From Prinsepia uniflora (lineage: Eukaryota; Streptophyta; Magnoliopsida; Rosales; Rosaceae): 64,000 nt of DNA. Of this stretch, positions 10,003 to 19,152 are shown piece after piece. Every line of letters starts with the position of its first letter. The stretch's first letter is position 1. The translations under genes and the position numbers were made by a program. The notes under the pieces were generated by a model. The model had not been told where the DNA came from. It saw only the letters and a list, made by a program, of their open reading frames with translations, and ran no database searches. The DNA lies in assembly GCA_032719365.1 (NCBI GenBank), contig CM064865.1, positions 37,312,065 through 37,376,064 on the forward strand. The letters run 5' to 3'.

Positions 10003-10186
10003 GGTTCATGACGGTTTATGGGAACCGGCATGAACCCTTGTTGTGGTATCGTGGTTCATGACGGTTTATGGGAACCGGCATGAACCCTTGTTATGTTATT
10101 ACGGTACATGACGGTTTATGGGAACCGGCATGTTACCTGATTATGGATATGATGGATCATGACGGTTCTGGGGAACCGGTCATGAA
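10003..10186. repeat. Four tandem hairpin units in the LTR
   Basis: Units of about 34 bases at 10003-10036, 10053-10086, 10103-10137 and about 10154-10186 are spaced about 50 bp apart. Each is an imperfect palindrome with arms GGTTCATG/CATGAACC and CGGTT/AACCG around a TATGGG-type loop. Unit 3 has GGTACATG paired with CATGTTACC, and unit 4 has TCATGAC paired with GTCATGA, so arm changes tend to be matched. Confidence 0.85.
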
Positions 10187-10876
10187 TGTTTATGTTATGT
10201 ATATATATGTTAGTCTACCTTCCTTTACTTCTATTATCTCCTCCGGGGAGGGTCGTTGGCCTGGGTGGACCCCGGAGTAGTCACGGAGCACCGACTGAGT
10301 GGAGTCACCCCCAGTTGGGTTCCTTACTCTCAGGAAGGCTATGGTTACTATTACCTTGGGTAGGGTCAGTGGTCTACGGACATTGACCTTGACTTTGAGA
10401 TGACTCGGATTGAGACCCGGGTAGCGCGCGCGTAGCTTTGGATACCGTGACAGGATTGGTTGTGTGACTTATATATATGTATGTGATGTATTTGTGATAT
10501 ATGTTATGTGGTGTGCACAGGTGTGCACAGGATTTGAGCAGTGGCTCGTTTACTTGGTTTCTTTATGGTTTGGGGCCGAGTCCCTTATGGATTTGGGCAG
10601 TGGCCAGTATGATCGTTTTATTGTGGTCCTTTCGACCTTGGTTTATATCTGATTTGGGCTTAGTTCCCACGTATGGTTTCTTTGGTTAAATGGTTTTCCA
10701 ATGCATGCATGCTTTTTAGTGGAGGGTACAAATGTCTTCCTTATTAAATGTTTTTATAAACTTTTGTTTTGTCCACTCACAGTTTTTAATGTTTTGACTG
10801 CCCTTCAAGTTGACATCGGATGTGGACTGTAGCAGAGATCGAGATATCACATGCCTCCTCCGGATCCTGGCGTACT

Positions 10877-11100
10877 CTGATAGCCCGGGAGGGCAAAGGT
10901 CGAAAATATCCCTTGTCTGACACTTCGTGTCAGATGAGAGCAGGGTCATTCCGCACTAATCCCGGGGGGATTGGGATGGGTCCTGTCGCTGATAGCCCGG
11001 GAGGGCAAAGGTCGGAAATATCCCTTGTCTGACACTTCGTGTCAGACGGGAGCAGGGTCATCCCGCGTTAATTCTGGGGGGGATTGAGATGGGTCCTGTC
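10877..11100 (+). repeat. 112-bp tandem duplication of the LTR 3' end
   Basis: CTGATAGCCCGGGAGGGCAA begins at 10877 and again at 10989. Both units contain the terminal hairpin (10915-10935 and 11027-11047), the GGGAGCAGGGTCAT motif and a GGGTCCTGTC end. Confidence 0.9.
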
Positions 11101-11101
11101 A

Positions 11102-12140
11102 AAGGCTCTTGCATCTCTCCAAGCTTGGAATAGCTCCAACTTTGCACCCGATGTGTTTTTATTTTTGTGTGTTGTGTTTGTACAATGAGACCTCTATTTA
11201 TAGGTGTAGATAGCTACAACAATTATATTCCAAGAGTTTACTGTCATTTAACAACCCTTATTGATTCTCATTATAACCAGCATTTAGTGTAGTATTGAAA
11301 CTGAAAAGTTATTGTTTTGAAACTGAACAACGTCCCTTTATGGTATGATAACTCTCAGTAGAAACGCCCCAATAACAAGCCATCTGAAACAAGACTTCCA
11401 GGGTTTTCCAACCATATGTGGCCCATTTTCTAATTCACTCTGAGCTCTTCGGGGCAATGCCGATAAGTTGGGTGTTCTACAGATAACTCTCTGGGTTGAT
11501 CTTGGGCCACTTGTGAGCTAAGGGCTCACCTGGAATTTCTTGGGCTTCAAGTAATCCATTCTTAGCTCCTCAAGTCTTTATGATTCATCAAAAATTAATT
11601 TGATTTCGTTAAACCCTTACTTTTATCCTAAAAATATCAAAACAACAAAATACCTTATATTACATTGATATTTCAATCAAAAATTAAAGTAAAAGAGGAT
11701 GTAAAAATATAGCTTTATGCACTCAACACAAAGCAACAATGAATATGTATGTAATTATTGATGTCTTTAATTTTAATCATTTAAAGTTGGTGAATATGTA
11801 AAAAGGGATGCCTAATACACAAAAAGCTTACAAATTAAAAAAAAAAACTAATGTTAATAGTCTATAACGACATCAGTTTAAACAAAAAATTGAAGTCTAT
11901 AGTTTGAAAATTGCATCAATACTTTATAATATTTGATGTAAGGAAAATTTAAGATCAAATTATTATTAAATACAAAAATTGTAATACTAATATAACATCG
12001 GGTTTTATGATGGGATTGATGGAAGGGTCATAAACAACATATATTAGTAAAAATCGATGTTGTAGGTGGAATATACTTCAGTTAAAATCGAAGTGTATTC
12101 CTATAGAAACAACATCATGTCCCAATACTTCGGTTCTAAC
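11102..12140. other. AT-rich DNA without a recognised gene
   Basis: No credible coding frame is visible. Around 11190-11210 is CCTCTATTTATAGGTG, which looks like an LTR or promoter TATA region. From about 11860 to 12140 there are scattered CATCGG/CGATGTT/CTTCGGTT motifs of the kind found in subterminal regions of CACTA transposons. Neither origin can be confirmed. The Tat-like element starts abruptly at 12141. Confidence 0.4.
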
Positions 12141-13962
12141 TGACAACGCCCAAACTACGCATGAAATTAAACACGTAATTTGAGTGTTATGCAATTTAAA
12201 CCCTTTTTGTGAAGTTGTAATATTGGTAAATAGGGATCGTTCTTAACTGGGGAAATTAGGGAACATTAATAATATGTTAGTGAGAAGAATAATGAATAAA
12301 TTAATGAATTAAATAATCAAAGAATTAAATAATCAAAGAATTAATTAATTAAAGAATAAAATAAAAGTATAAAAGAATAAAAGAATAAAGAATTAAAAGA
12401 ATAAAAGAATAAGGAATTAAAAATTAAAAATTAAAAAGGGGGGTTTTGTAAAGATTTGTAATCTAAACTAAAGAAAACACTAACTAAGAATTAAAATGCA
12501 AATGCTCATGCTAATTAGAACTTACAAACCATAGAGTAGTTTCATAGACAAAACCCACACTTTTACGTAAGTAATTTCGAATTAACAATCACATTAATTA
12601 AACTACTCCTAAAAATAGACTTCCTTCAAGTACAAATTTTGCCAACACTTTAACATTTTGCTCATAATAAACCAATCACGAAATCCTACCTTCATCATCT
12701 CAAATACTTAGATATATCTTTCAATATTATAAATGCATCAACCATTAATGCGTGTCAAACATCAATATACTTCAAACATTTACAACATGATTCACCTTAA
12801 GTTTATAATTAAATGCGCCCACAACGATCAACATTTAATCTCTTCAATTCTACTCTAAGTGCACCGACAGCGGATAAAACACTTAACATCGAATTGAAGT
12901 TTAAGCACTAAAACATATGAAGTAAAAGAAATTCAAAAAGTAATACACATGGAGATTGCATTCTTACTTACAAATGTTAGAAAGAAAATACCAACACATA
13001 TATTGAATTATAAGTAAAACCAAACCAATAACAAGAATTTAAGTAAAGGGAATAATGTTACACTTTCGGAACCTAAGAACAACTTTTGATTCTGAAAGTG
13101 GATGGAAACAATGGAATGTTATTCATAAGGAACATCGACAGCGGTTAGAACCTTATGAAGAGGGAGGATAAAACATAAGAATTCAGACTTAAATTCTAGA
13201 ATTATTTCGGAAATACTTGGCCTAGGTATTTCTTAAGGAAAGCATAAAAATGTGTTTAAAAGATCTCAAAGAATAATCACAAGAACAAAGTAAAGAAAAA
13301 ATGAAAATAACATAAAAATAATATAAATTAAGAATAAGAATTAAAAGGAAACTAATTGATAAGAAAATCTACAAGTAATTAAAATGGTCCCCAAAAATAA
13401 AGAACAAAATAAAGAAGATGAACTAAAAGAAGAGAAGAACTAGAGAGAAAATATAAGAACCTAAACTAAAAGGAGAAACAAAATGAGGAAAATGAGGACT
13501 AAGGGAGACTAATGGGGACACCCCAAATACATGAAATGACCTCCCTATTTATAGAGGGAGTGCCACAATTGTTTAAATAAAAGTACAAAATTAAAATATA
13601 AAAATAACAATAACAATAAAATAATACATGAAGAAGTGATGGAAATGATGAGATTGGGTGGATTTTGGGGAAAAGATGCTGATTTTGGAGAAAAATGCTG
13701 ATTTTGGGCTTGGGCTTCTAGATTTCAGCAGTTTCCCACCGAAATTCCAAGCAAATTTTGGTGGCCTCCCTTCTTTTAGTCATATATTTTTCGTTAAAAC
13801 TCTGATTGAGATGATTTTTTCGCCAAAATGCTCTGAATTTCATGCTTTATTTATTTCTGCAAATATCCCACAAAATATATTATTTTCTCCAATTGTTTAT
13901 TAATTTAATAATAAAAGTCAAGTGTAAAGGGTATAAAATAATGTTTAATTGAAAACCTATCA
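12141..13962 (-). mobile_element. 3' LTR of a Tat-like, tRNA-Asp-primed element
   Basis: Read on the minus strand the LTR begins TGATAGGTTTTC and ends GGGCGTTGTCA, giving TG...CA termini and about 1.8 kb. Its first 1.35 kb on the plus strand repeats at 21006-22416 in the same orientation with many small differences, notably in the AATAAAGAATTAAA-rich part. The polypurine-like tract AAGTGTGAGGGTATT (13963-13977 read in reverse) borders it on the internal side. No coding sequence is present. The short frame at 13658-13903 lies in LTR sequence and is not supported. Confidence 0.82.
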
Positions 13963-15976
13963 AATACCCTCACACTTAAACTTTGCTAGTCCCTAGGAAA
14001 TACTAAAATTAAACTAAAAATTCAAAACAAGTAAACCTTTAACCAATTTGTCTCAATTAATTCATTATTATAATTATGGCATAAAAAATTTCACTTAAAG
14101 CATTTAAGTATATGGAATTCAAGAGTTAATACATGGTAACAAAATGTTTCAACAAGTAAGATAATGAGTAAATATGGTGAAATTGATCTCTACATGAATA
14201 AGACAAGTATGAATCAACTCACAAGGATATGCACTCATAAATTCACTCAATTTGTGAGGGTTTGTGTTTGCACTCAAAGTATGTGAGAAATACTCACATA
14301 ATTGAAATGAAGTACTTTTGCAAAATCTCAAACAAACACCTTAAGATAAAAACAAAAACATACTTGCACAAATGAACCAAAACCATAAGCTTACTCAGTG
14401 ATTAACTCAACTTAATCAAAATTTACCATCTTAAAGATCATAAGGTCTTTATAAAGGTCGTAATGGGGTTAAGTTTAGAGGCAAGGAAAATATAGGACAA
14501 GTGGTGCTCAATTCGTTCCAAGACTCAATAGACTCCCAAAACGTATCATAACTTCCCAACCTTAGTACAATGATGTCAGTAATCCATCCCTTCGAACATA
14601 GGCCTAATTCCATCATGTTGGGCCTCACAATCATTCTTTGTGTCGGATTTACGAATGTAAGGGACTTAACTCAAACATTACATAACTAAACCTTATTACC
14701 TTGATAGAGACTCAACTTTTTTTTTTGGGTTTTTTTTGGTTTTTTTTTATATCAAGGTAATAACATGTGTCAACAATACAACAAAACTTGAGTAGGTAAA
14801 TCCAAATAATACACATAAAAGTTTTTTCAACATCATCATTTTCTCCTTACACAATCTTTATATCTTCAACCGAGTCTTTGAAACAAGAGTAAAGGATATC
14901 TATATTAAGCTCAAGTGTTTAGATAATCATGGCGATGAAAGAAAGGCTTAATGTGGGCTCAAAATAGTTAAAACTAAGGGGGTCACAACTTGTGCGCACA
15001 GGATAAGGAACATGGATGTTTGAATTTATGGTGTTAACCCTAATGCCTTAATCATATCCAAAATCAGAGAGTTTATTAACTTAAAAGCTTTGAAAATCAC
15101 ATAGAATAAGTTCTAGTACTCTAAAGTTCATTAAAAGCTATGGCAAGTAGTTATGAGGCATATGTATATCAATTTAAACAAAGAACTTATGAATCACTCA
15201 TCAAAGACGTATATAAAGTTCTAAAGCTCACATCAGGTTCATACGATTCATACTTATCTTATCATGCTCGTTTATGTGCCAATTTGCATGTATTATCTTC
15301 AAGTTACAACACTTAATCACAAAATATTAATAAACAAATTCAAGTTGTAGTGATTATCTTTATGGCCATAACATATTCATTTATGTTCATTTATATCATT
15401 GACAAGTTAAATGGCAACTTAAGACTCATAAAAACACTAAGTTAAAACAAAAAGATTTAAAAAAAGCAATAATTTTTTTTTTGAATTTTTTTTTTCACAC
15501 ATTTTTTTTTGAATTCTTTTTTAACGATTTTTATTAATTTTTTTTTAATTTTGTAGACAATTAAAATTGTAAACCATTCCCCCACACTTAAATTCTACAT
15601 TGTCGTCAATGTAGGAAAATACGAAGTAATTAAACATAGAATCAAAGTAAGGAAGAAGATTTACTAAAATAAAGCAAGATAAACAATAATTAAACAAATT
15701 AAAATAAAATAAAGAGTGAAAGATAGCAAATCTGCGTTGATGACTCCTTCACATCTCGGGAACACATTGCGTTGCCTCCCAACAAGCGCTTGAAGTTTAA
15801 CGTCCATCCAACCTAGACAGAGATGCAGGTTAGTTAGTCAGAGATGTACATTAGTTAAGAATGCAAGTTAGATATGCAAATTAGATTAAAGATAAAAGTT
15901 AGTTAAACTAAAGATGCAAATTAACTTTGTCATGACAAATAATGTAAATTAAGATATAAAAAATATTTACATGTCG
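13963..15976 (-). mobile_element. Internal domain of the Tat-like element, 3' side, non-coding
   Basis: About 2 kb of AT-rich sequence has no gag or pol reading frame on either strand. It contains a 14-bp inverted repeat around T runs (14693-14763), poly-T stretches (15470-15550), and the CACACTTAAATTC and GTTGCCTCCCAACAAGCGC motifs often found near the 3' end of Tat-lineage elements. The lack of any protease, polymerase or integrase remnant points to a non-autonomous LARD-like element moved by proteins from elsewhere. The last five bases are the target-site copy TGTCG of the Cassandra insertion. Confidence 0.65.
14693..14763. repeat. 14-bp perfect inverted repeat enclosing oligo-T runs
   Basis: TTATTACCTTGATA (14693-14706) and its exact reverse complement (14750-14763) flank 43 bases consisting mostly of T runs broken by GGG and GG. 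On the minus strand, the element's sense strand, this would be a stem with an A-rich loop. Confidence 0.85.
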
Positions 15977-16306
15977 TGTCAGGACCCGACCCTCCTCTGT
16001 CAGGACTCGACTCATCTAGCACGATATTGTCTGCTTTAGGCCTCTTTGCCCTTGCCCTCACTGTTTTGTTTTTGAGAGCTCACGGTGCAACTTCCCAGGG
16101 GGTCACCCATCATGGAATTGCACCAGCCGCAACTCGCTTAACTTTGAGGTTCCAATCCTCCACCAAGCCACTGAGCTCCCCAAAGGCCTCGTGTTAGATA
16201 GGTGTGTGCCTAAACCTTTAAGGAACACCACCATCCTCTCCGAGCCCATGCCCCATCGCAGGAATGTGGGATTGTTCACCGTTCCCTCTAGGACACGGGT
16301 CTTACA
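15977..16306 (-). repeat. Cassandra LTR 1 of 9
   Basis: Complete LTR, 330 bp. Its internal domain follows at 16307-16375, with the primer site complement GGCTCTGATACCA at 16360-16372. Confidence 0.88.
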
Positions 16307-16375
16307 ATCCACCACTTAGGGCCCAGCGTCCTCGCTGGCATACTTCCCAGTCGGGGTCTGGCTCTGATACCAAAT

Positions 16376-16697
16376 TGTCAGGACCCGACTTTCCTCTGTC
16401 AGGACCCGACTCATCTTGCACGATATTGTCCGCTTTGGCCCTCCTTGCCCTTGCCCTCACGGTTTTGTTTTTGGGAGCTCACAGTGCAACTTCTCAGGGG
16501 GTCACCCATCATGGAATTGCACCAGCCTCAACACGCTTAACTTTGGGGTTCCAATCCCCCCCAAAGCTACTGAGCTCTCCAAAGGCCTCATGCTAGATAG
16601 GTGTGTGCCTACACCTTTAAGGCACACCACCATCCTCTCCCAGACCATTCCCTATCGCAGGAATGTGGATTGTTCACCTTTCCCTCTAGGACACGGG
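16376..16697 (-). repeat. Cassandra LTR 2 of 9, cut at the inversion point
   Basis: It is nearly complete and lacks only the terminal TCTTACA. At ACACGGG/CCTGGGAAG the sequence switches to plus orientation in the middle of the next LTR. Confidence 0.88.
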
Positions 16698-16811
16698 CCT
16701 GGGAAGTTGCACCATGAGCTCCCGAAAACAAAACCGTGAGGGCGAGGCCCAAAGCGGACAATATGGTGCTAGATGAGTCGGGTCTTGACCGAGGAGGGTC
16801 GGGTCCTGACA
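16698..16811 (+). repeat. Cassandra LTR 3 of 9, 3' part only
   Basis: It begins inside the 5S-like block at CCTGGGAAGTTGCACC and ends GGGTCCTGACA. Internal domain 16812-16883 follows, with primer site TTGGTATCAGAGCC and purine tract AAAGGGGGGTGGAT. Confidence 0.88.
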
Positions 16812-16883
16812 ATTTGGTATCAGAGCCAGACCCCGACCGGGAAGTGTGCTAGCGAGGATGCTGGGCCCTAAAGGGGGGTGGAT

Positions 16884-17205
16884 TGTAAGACCCGTGTCCT
16901 GGAGGGAACGGTGAACAATCCCACATTCCTGCGAGGGGGAATGGTCTGGGAGAGGATGGTGGTGTGCCTTAAAGGTGTAGGCACACACCTATCTAGCACT
17001 AGGCCTTTTGGGAGCTTAAGTGGCTTTGGGGGGGATTAGAACCCCAAAGTTAAACGAGTTGAGGCTGGTGCAATTCCATGATGGGTGACCCCCTAGGAAG
17101 TTGCACCATGAGCTCCCGAAAACAAAACCATGAGGGCGAGGCCCAAAGCAGACAATATGGTGATAGATGAGTTGGGTCCTGACCGAGGAGGGTCGGGTCC
17201 TGATA
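16884..17205 (+). repeat. Cassandra LTR 4 of 9
   Basis: Complete LTR, TGTAAGACCCG to GGGTCCTGATA. Only six bases separate it from the next LTR, so the internal domain and primer site were deleted here. Confidence 0.87.
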
Positions 17206-17211
17206 ATTTAT

Positions 17212-17533
17212 TGTAAGACCCGTGTCCTGGAGGGAACGGTGAACAATCCCACATTGCTGCGAAGGGGAATGGTCTGGGAGAGGAAGGTGGTGTGCCTTAA
17301 AGGTGTAGGCACACACCTATCTAGAACTAGGCCTTTTGGGTGATCAAGTGGCTTTGGGGGGGATGGGAACCCGAAAGTTAAGCGAGTTGAGGCTGGTGCA
17401 ATTTCATGATGGGTGACCCCCTGGGAAGTTGCACCGTGAGGTCCCGAAAACAAAACCGTGAAGGCGGGGCCCAAAGCGGACAATATGGTGCTAGATAAGT
17501 CGGGTCCTGACCGAGTAGGTTCGGGTCCTGAAA
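17212..17533 (+). repeat. Cassandra LTR 5 of 9
   Basis: Complete LTR with end TGAAA in place of TGACA. Internal domain 17534-17604 has a primer site and purine tract. Confidence 0.87.
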
Positions 17534-17604
17534 ATTTGGTATCAGAGCTAGACCCCGATCGGGAAGTGTGCCAGCGAGGACGCTGGGCCCTAAGGGGGGT
17601 GGTT

Positions 17605-17925
17605 TGTAAGACCCGTGTCCTGGAGGGAACGGTGAACAATCCCACATTCCTGCGAGGGGTAATGGTCTGGGAGAGGATGATGGTGTGCCTTAAAGGTGTA
17701 GGCACACACCTATCTAACAGTAGGCCTTTTGGGAGCTCAAGTGGCTTTCGGGGGGATTGGAACCCCAAAGTTAAGCGAGTTGAGGCTGGTGCAATTCTAT
17801 GATGGGTGACCCCCTGGGAAGTTGCCCTATGAGCTCTCGAAAACAAAATCGTGAGGGCGAGGCCCAAAGCGGACAATATGGTCCTTGATGAGTCGGGTCC
17901 TGACCGAGGAGTTTCGGGTCCTGGT
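17605..17925 (+). repeat. Cassandra LTR 6 of 9
   Basis: Complete LTR with a mutated end (CCTGGTA). The following internal domain 17926-17997 has a damaged primer site, TTGGTATTAGAGAC. Confidence 0.87.
17761..17826 (+). promoter_or_regulatory. 5S-rRNA-like pol III promoter block in a Cassandra LTR
   Basis: This is one example of the block repeated in every LTR of the array. AGTTAAGCGAGTTG matches the 5S rRNA A-box region (AGTTAAGCGTGCTTG in plants). GATGGGTGACCCCCTGGGAAGT matches the 5S C-box region (GATGGGTGACCTCCTGGGAAGT) with one difference, at nearly the 5S spacing. The rest of the 5S gene is not conserved, so this is a captured promoter and not a ribosomal RNA gene. Confidence 0.8.
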
Positions 17926-17997
17926 AATTTGGTATTAGAGACAGACCCCGACCGAGAAGTGTGCCAGCGAGGACGCTGGGCCCTAAGGGGGGTGGAT

Positions 17998-18273
17998 TGT
18001 AAGACCCGTGTCTTGGAGGGAACGGTGAACAATCTCACATTCCTGTGAGGGGGAATGGTCTGGGAGAGGATGATGGTGTGCCTTAAAGGTGTAGGTACCC
18101 ACCTATCTAGAACTAGGCCTTTTGGGAGCTCAAGTGGCTTTGGGGGGGATTGGAACCCCAAAGTTAAGGGAGTTGAGGCTGGTGCAATTTCATGATGGGT
18201 GACCCCCTGGGAAGTTGCACCATGAGCTCCCGAAAAGAAAACCGTGAGGGCGAGTCCCAAGGCGGACAATTTG
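17998..18273 (+). repeat. Cassandra LTR 7 of 9, 3' truncated
   Basis: It starts TGTAAGACCCG and stops after GGCGGACAATTTGGTA, before the normal GGTCCTGACA end, where unrelated LTR sequence begins. Confidence 0.85.
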
Positions 18274-18459
18274 GTAGTGCATTGTATAGATCCGCCCGTG
18301 TGATACTGTCTCCTCCGGATGTGGTACCCCGGAGTGGTCACGGCGCATTGCCTGCGAGGGGTCATTCTACGGAGGGACCATACCGTAGGATGACTCAGGA
18401 GCGGGATTGCTATGATTGGACATCTGGGACGTCGTGCGTCTGGGACGCTAGGCATCTGG
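18274..18459 (+). mobile_element. Filler fragment of a long Ty3/gypsy LTR within the Cassandra array
   Basis: The parts TCCTCCGGATGTGGTACCCC, GGTCACGGCGCATTGCCTGC and GGGACGCTAGGCATCTGG correspond to the reverse complement of about 37790-38010 and 47160-47390 in the long LTRs. No complete end of that LTR is present. It sits at the second orientation switch and looks like filler DNA captured during break repair. Confidence 0.65.
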
Positions 18460-18760
18460 TGTCAGGACCCGACTCATCTAGCACCATATTGTCCGCTTTG
18501 TGCCTCACCCTCATGGTTTTGTTTTCGGGAGCTCATGGTGCAACTTCCTAGGGGGTCACCCATCATGAAATTGCACCAGCCTCAACTCGCTTAATTTTCG
18601 GGTTCCAATCCCCCCCAAAGGCACTTGAGCTCCGAAAAATCCTAGTGCTAGATAGGTGTGTGCCTACACCTTTAAGGCACACCACCATCCTCTCCAAGAC
18701 CATTCCCCCTCGCAGGAATGTGGGATTGTTCACTGTTCCCTCCAGGACACGGGTCTTACA
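18460..18760 (-). repeat. Cassandra LTR 8 of 9
   Basis: Complete LTR, 301 bp, missing the roughly 24-bp duplicated GGACCCGACCCTCCT start seen in its neighbours. Internal domain 18761-18831 has a primer site complement. Confidence 0.87.
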
Positions 18761-18831
18761 ATCCATCCTCCTCAAGGCCCAGCGTACTCGCTGGCACACT
18801 TCCCGGTTGGGGTCTGGCTCTGATACCAAAT

Positions 18832-19152
18832 TGTTAGGACCTGACCCTCCTCAGTTAGGACTCGACTCATCTAGCACCATATTGTCCGCTTTGGGCCTCG
18901 CCCTCACGGTTTTGTTTTCGGGAGCTCATGGTGCAACTTCCCAGGGGTCACCCATCATGAAATTGCACCAGCCTCAACTCGCTTAGCTTTGGGGTTCCAA
19001 TCCCCCCCAAAGCCACTTGAGATCCCAAAAGGCCTAGTGCTAGATAGGTGTGTGCCTACACCTTTAAGGTACACCACCATCCTTTCCCAAACCATTCCCC
19101 CTCGCGGGAATGTGGGATTGTTCATCGTTCCCTCCAGGACAAGGGTCTTACA
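18832..19152 (-). repeat. Cassandra LTR 9 of 9, outer right end
   Basis: Complete LTR ending GGGTCTTACA, directly followed by the target-site copy TGTCG. Confidence 0.87.

Larger units (their letters stand above)
8003..11101 (+). mobile_element. Complete 3' LTR (about 3.1 kb)
   Basis: The LTR runs from TGTAACGACCCGTCCC to GGGTCCTGTCA, directly after a polypurine tract. From the start: palindrome 8527-8554, TGACGTCA cluster, GCGCGTG hairpin, CTGTGAGTGGAC at 9687-9698, hairpin repeats at 10003-10186, a GCATGCATGC stretch near 10704, GTCCACTCACAG at 10771-10782, and two terminal hairpins. Transcription should run left to right. Its end is not followed by a primer site, which fits a 3' LTR. The short open frames inside it have no family resemblance. 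Confidence 0.88.
15977..19152 (-). mobile_element. Complex Cassandra TRIM array inserted as one unit (TSD TGTCG)
   Basis: Nine complete or partial Cassandra LTRs occupy this segment. It is flanked by TGTCG at 15972-15976 and 19153-19157, and its outer termini are a proper minus-strand element (TGTCAGG... on the left, ...GTCTTACA on the right). Inside, the order is two minus LTRs, five plus LTRs, 186 bp of foreign LTR sequence, then two minus LTRs. Internal domains are about 69-73 bp, with primer site TGGTATCAGAGCC and purine tract AAGGGGGGTGGAT. No protein is encoded. Open frames of up to 415 codons arise because repeat units share a reading phase and are not genes. Confidence 0.9.

Noticed and set aside
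10003..10186. Regularly spaced palindromic repeats resembling a CRISPR array
   Set aside because: Plant DNA; spacers are not unique acquired sequences and the repeats lie inside an LTR with an inverted copy elsewhere.
9691..10782. An intron in the LTR bounded by GTGAGT and CACTCACAG
   Set aside because: The donor-like and acceptor-like ends are simply the two arms of the inverted pair; several LTRs have CACTCACAC with no AG at the acceptor.
17208..18455. 415-codon open frame on the minus strand
   Set aside because: It runs through consecutive Cassandra LTRs and the filler. The peptide repeats with the LTR period, and the open length comes from repeat phase, not from a coding family.
15977..19152. 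5S rRNA gene cluster
   Set aside because: Only the promoter blocks resemble 5S rRNA; ends, length and primer site show these are Cassandra LTRs.
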